Positions 61,291 through 64,000 of a stretch of DNA of 64,000 nucleotides are shown piece after piece; position 1 is the stretch's first letter, and every line of letters starts with the position of its first letter. A program made the translations under genes and the position numbers. Source of the DNA: Sphingobacteriia bacterium RIFOXYC2_FULL_35_18. Its GTDB lineage: Bacteria; Bacteroidota; Bacteroidia; Chitinophagales; Chitinophagaceae. Under the pieces are notes generated by a model. That model was not told where the DNA came from and did not search any database. It saw nothing but the letters and a program-made list of their open reading frames with translations. The stretch covers positions 111,192-175,191 of the forward strand of contig MIAG01000002.1 of assembly GCA_001829005.1 (NCBI GenBank), read 5' to 3'.

Positions 61291-61788
61291 TTATTGAATA
61301 TTTGCAATTAAGTTTTTTAAATTAATCTCTGAACCAAATAACCTTTTTTTAGCTTGACAATAAAATGGTTCCCTTTCTTTAAGTTTATTTTCTAAAAAAG
61401 TATATAGGTTTTCAGGAGTAAGGTCTTTCAGTAATGGTCTATGATCCATTTCAGGCAAAAGTCTTTTAACTAAAACCTCTATTGGCTCATCTAACCAAAT
61501 GGTGATTCCTTGTTGGTTCATCCATTCCATGTTTTGATGAAAACAGGGTGTTCCACCACCAGTTGCTAGAACAAAAGACTTTTTCTCTCCAAACCATCTA
61601 AGCAATTTGGCTTCTGTTTTCCGAAAAGAAATTTCCCCGTTTTCCTCAAATTGTTCTGAAATTGAACTTTCTTCAACAGACTCAATAATGCTGTCTAAAT
61701 CATACCCGCCTATTTTAAATTTTGCAGAAAGACGTTGTTTCCAGAAACTCTTACCGCTTCCCATCATTCCAATAAGAAAAACTTTCAT
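61291..61788 (-). CDS. aroK: Shikimate kinase
   Basis: A 165-residue P-loop kinase. Walker A GMMGSGKSFW (7-16), the shikimate-binding DLDSIIE (D32, D34 region), FRKTE, ATGGGTP and the lid RPLL are present. It makes shikimate-3-phosphate for aromatic amino acids. It overlaps the acyl-CoA dehydrogenase stop by one base and abuts the DUF423 gene, so the three form a transcript. Confidence 0.93.
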   Translation of the reverse strand: MKVFLIGMMGSGKSFWKQRLSAKFKIGGYDLDSIIESVEESSISEQFEENGEISFRKTEAKLLRWFGEKKSFVLATGGGTPCFHQNMEWMNQQGITIWLDEPIEVLVKRLLPEMDHRPLLKDLTPENLYTFLENKLKEREPFYCQAKKRLFGSEINLKNLIANIQ

Positions 61789-62972
61789 TATTTGAATGCG
61801 TTGTAACCTGTAATATCCATACCGGTAATTAACAAATGTATATCGTGTGTTCCTTCATACGTTATCACACTTTCTAAATTCATCATATGTCTCATGATGC
61901 TGTATTCTCCAGTAATTCCCATTCCACCCAGCATTTGTCTGGCATCTCTTGCAATATTGGCTGCGATTTCACAGCTATTCCTTTTTGCCATACTTACTTG
62001 TTGAGGGGTAGCTTTACCTTCATTCATCAATACACCTAAACGCCATACCAATAGCTGCCCTTTTGTGATTTCAGTAATCATTTCAGCAAGCTTTTTTTGC
62101 TGTAATTGAAAACCTCCAATTGGCCTTCCAAACTGTTGGCGTTCCATACTATATCTTAATGCTGTATCATAACAATCCATTGCAGCCCCTAAAGCTCCCC
62201 ATGCAATACCATAGCGAGCTTTGGTTAAACAGCCCAATGGACCTTTTAATCCTTTAACATTGGGTAAAATATTTTCTTTGGGAACTTTTACATTATCAAA
62301 CACCAATTCCCCCGTTGCACTCGCTCTTAAGCTCCACTTGCCATGGGTTGTTGGGGTTGAAAATCCTTCCATTCCTCTTTCAACTATAATTCCTTGAATT
62401 TCGTTTTGCTCATTTCTTGCCCATACTACAGCAACTGTTGCAAAAGGTGCATTACTGATCCACATCTTAGCACCATTTAAAATTACATGATCTCCCGCGT
62501 CTTTAATATTGGTTATCATTCCTGCAGGATTGCTTCCATGATCAGGTTCTGTTAATCCAAAACAACCCAACCATTCACCTGATGCAAGCTTAGGTAAATA
62601 TTTATTTCTTTGTGCTTCATTACCATACGCATAAATAGGATGCATGACTAAACTACCTTGAACAGATGCAGTACTTCTAACACCACTATCACCCCTTTCT
62701 AATTCCTGCATCATTAAACCATAACTAATATAATCTAATCCACCTCCACCATATTCAGTTGGAACTGTTGGACCAAAACAACCTAAGTCTCCTAGTTGAC
62801 GAACAATTTGTTCTGGAAACTCAGCGCGTTGTGCATACTCTTCAATGATGGGAGAAATATCTTTTTTTACATAAGCCCTCACCGATTCACGAATCAATTT
62901 ATGTTCTTCGGAAAACAATTCATCTAACTGATAATAATCTGGGGATTGAAATAAATCTGTTCTGGCAGCCAT
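61788..62972 (-). CDS. Acyl-CoA dehydrogenase family protein, glutaryl-CoA-dehydrogenase-like
   Basis: A 394-residue flavoprotein closest in pattern to glutaryl-CoA dehydrogenase: RSTASVQGSLVMHPIYAYG with the Arg that holds the glutaryl carboxylate, GLTEPDHGSNP, GKWSLRASATGELVF, ARYGIAWGALGAA, and the catalytic base Glu in TYEGTHDIH (about residue 376). It would oxidise and decarboxylate glutaryl-CoA to crotonyl-CoA in lysine/tryptophan breakdown. A minus-strand TATTTTTG at 63011-63004 is a possible -7 box. Confidence 0.9.
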   Translation of the reverse strand: MAARTDLFQSPDYYQLDELFSEEHKLIRESVRAYVKKDISPIIEEYAQRAEFPEQIVRQLGDLGCFGPTVPTEYGGGGLDYISYGLMMQELERGDSGVRSTASVQGSLVMHPIYAYGNEAQRNKYLPKLASGEWLGCFGLTEPDHGSNPAGMITNIKDAGDHVILNGAKMWISNAPFATVAVVWARNEQNEIQGIIVERGMEGFSTPTTHGKWSLRASATGELVFDNVKVPKENILPNVKGLKGPLGCLTKARYGIAWGALGAAMDCYDTALRYSMERQQFGRPIGGFQLQQKKLAEMITEITKGQLLVWRLGVLMNEGKATPQQVSMAKRNSCEIAANIARDARQMLGGMGITGEYSIMRHMMNLESVITYEGTHDIHLLITGMDITGYNAFK

Positions 62973-63077
62973 CGCACTTTATTTTAAGTCTAAAAGAATG
63001 TTACAAAAATACAATTTTAAATTACCCGAAATGGTTTATCCGATTAATTCCTATGAAATAATACCAATGCTTTATTA

Positions 63078-63112
63078 AACAAAATCCCCGTCAATAAAAT
63101 AATTGACGGGGA
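63078..63112 (-). terminator. Terminator after the DPP-IV-like peptidase gene
   Basis: On the minus strand TCCCCGTCAAT pairs with ATTGACGGGGA (11 bases, 6-base loop), followed by ATTTTGTTT. Confidence 0.87.
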
Positions 63113-63137
63113 CCTTATATAAATAGTTAGATAAAAA

Positions 63138-64000
63138 TTATCTTCTACCAAATCCACCACCTGCAGCTCCAGTTTTACTGTTCTGCGGAATTTCTCTATT
63201 CATTTCTTCTAAATCTACCGGACGTTCTGTTTTATCTCCAATCAAGTGTTGAGCAAAATAGTCGCTCATACCCCAGAAAAAATATTCTGTCATATCACCA
63301 AATCCATGTCTTTGTGTTGGTAATATTTTCATGTCAAAACGTTTATTAGCTTTAATTAAAGCATTTGCTACACGTATGGTATTAGCAGGGTGTACGTTGT
63401 TATCAATTTCTCCATGAAACAACATTAATTTCCCTTTTAAATTCTTAGCTAATTCTGGATTTTTATCAATATTATATTGGAATGTAGTATCCCCTTTTTC
63501 ACTAATAATTTCTTTAACACCATGGTGTTTCTCGCTCCACCATCTATTATAAATAGCATTATCGTGATTACCTGCAGATGATACTGCTACTTTAAAGAAA
63601 TCAGGATAAACTAAAATTGCTGCAGTACTCATAAACCCTCCACCAGAATGGCCATGAATACCTACTCTATTAATGTCTAAAAATTTATGCCTATCAGCCA
63701 ATTGCTCAGCAACCACTTTCTTGTCTGCCAAACCATAGTCACGCAAATTGCCATAACCATAATTATGATACCATTTGCTTCTGCTTGGATGCCCCCCCCT
63801 GTTACCTAAGGTAATTACAACTACCCCTAACTGGGCTAAGCGATCGGTTCTATCAAATCCTCTACCAAAGCTGGTATTCATTGCTTCTGTTTGAGGACCT
63901 GGGTAAACATACTCAACAATCGGATACTTCTTTGTACTATCAAAGTCGAAAGGTTTGTACATCACGCCATATAAATCGGTAATACCATCATCTGCTTTGG
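63138..64000 (-). CDS. Prolyl oligopeptidase / DPP-IV-type serine peptidase, 5' part beyond window
   Basis: The last 287 or so residues of an S9-family peptidase; the frame stays open through the right edge (KADDGITDLYGVMYKPFD continues the known DPP-IV pattern). The alpha/beta hydrolase domain has nucleophile Ser in GIHGHSGGGF, Asp in LFHGEIDNNVHP and His in PTQRHGFGD. A Gly-rich tail (TGAAGGGFGRR) ends it. The family usually has about 700-800 residues with an N-terminal beta-propeller, so most of the gene lies outside. It cleaves dipeptides or short peptides after Pro/Ala. Confidence 0.92.
   Translation of the reverse strand, partial: KADDGITDLYGVMYKPFDFDSTKKYPIVEYVYPGPQTEAMNTSFGRGFDRTDRLAQLGVVVITLGNRGGHPSRSKWYHNYGYGNLRDYGLADKKVVAEQLADRHKFLDINRVGIHGHSGGGFMSTAAILVYPDFFKVAVSSAGNHDNAIYNRWWSEKHHGVKEIISEKGDTTFQYNIDKNPELAKNLKGKLMLFHGEIDNNVHPANTIRVANALIKANKRFDMKILPTQRHGFGDMTEYFFWGMSDYFAQHLIGDKTERPVDLEEMNREIPQNSKTGAAGGGFGRR

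Noticed and set aside
1..64000. Search for tRNA, rRNA, CRISPR arrays, transposases, phage genes or integration sites
   Set aside because: Gaps between genes are short and none showed a cloverleaf with a T-loop, repeat-spacer pattern or terminal inverted repeats with a transposase. A covariance-model scan could still find a small RNA I missed.

Overview
The window is an ordinary chromosomal segment of a low-GC (AT-rich) member of the Bacteroidota. Chitinophagaceae or a close relative is the best guess, by inference from gene content and not proven. The signs are TonB-type outer-membrane receptors with carboxypeptidase-like N-termini, DUF3810, DUF3347, BshB1/BrxA bacillithiol genes, a cysteine-free type B L31, and promoters of the Bacteroidota type (TTTG or TTG at -33, TAnnTTTG at -7) with almost no Shine-Dalgarno sequences. 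About 65 genes fill nearly all of the 64 kb. No gene-free stretch exceeds about 240 bases. I saw no transposase, prophage, CRISPR array, rRNA or convincing tRNA.

Layout. 1-6152 (minus) is a tightly packed L-fucose operon: MFS fucose permease, UxaA-type dehydratase, SDR dehydrogenase, secreted GH29 fucosidase, FAH-type hydrolase and a mutarotase cut by the window edge. 6192-10512 (plus) holds two bacterial-PH membrane proteins, a DUF2130 coiled-coil protein with a nuclease-like motif, and an unannotated kinase-like protein. 10514-13326 mixes a phosphopantetheinyl transferase, dCTP deaminase, TspO and a DUF3810 metallopeptidase-like protein. 13444-23315 (plus) is mostly metabolism: YceD-rpmF-plsX, an acyltransferase, cystathionine beta-synthase with a LysR regulator, threonine synthase, a metal-receptor-like protein, class II aldolase, accD, smpB and a methyltransferase. 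23321-31291 (minus) has agmatine-to-putrescine enzymes, bshB1, L31, YajQ, an outer-membrane receptor, lgt and bacilliredoxin. 31501-35444 has Hsp20, an ECF sigma factor with a membrane partner, and arginine decarboxylase. 35560-38841 (minus) is thrS-infC-rpmI-rplT. 38948-43076 holds a secreted unknown, a TonB-dependent receptor and a DUF3347 lipoprotein. 43161-50852 has an ABC-F protein, YdeI-like, M48 peptidase, plsY, prmA, pnp and rpsO. 51088-54937 (plus) is rnz fused by overlap to a TPR histidine kinase and its response regulator. 54938-57402 (minus) is a second fucosidase with an esterase. 57476-64000 (minus) has lolA, ftsK, DUF423, aroK, a glutaryl-CoA-dehydrogenase-like enzyme and the 3' part of a DPP-IV-type peptidase.

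How the genes work together. The fuc operon should release, import and oxidise L-fucose by the non-phosphorylating route, ending in pyruvate plus lactate; the fucose dehydrogenase and lactonase are presumably beyond the left edge or supplied by the SDR here. Arginine decarboxylase, agmatine deiminase and N-carbamoylputrescine amidase form a complete arginine-to-putrescine route split over 11 kb. BshB1 and BrxA belong to bacillithiol metabolism. PlsX, PlsY and a PlsC-like protein supply phospholipid synthesis.

Most interesting non-coding signals: two mutually exclusive hairpins in the rpmI-rplT leader; a promoter-spanning inverted repeat upstream of the 818-residue receptor gene; three genes whose -7 box ends exactly four bases before the ATG (probable leaderless mRNAs); and a terminator whose stem abuts the next gene's promoter. 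The most interesting coding signal is the kinase-like protein beside DUF2130. I found no clear-cut new multi-gene system.
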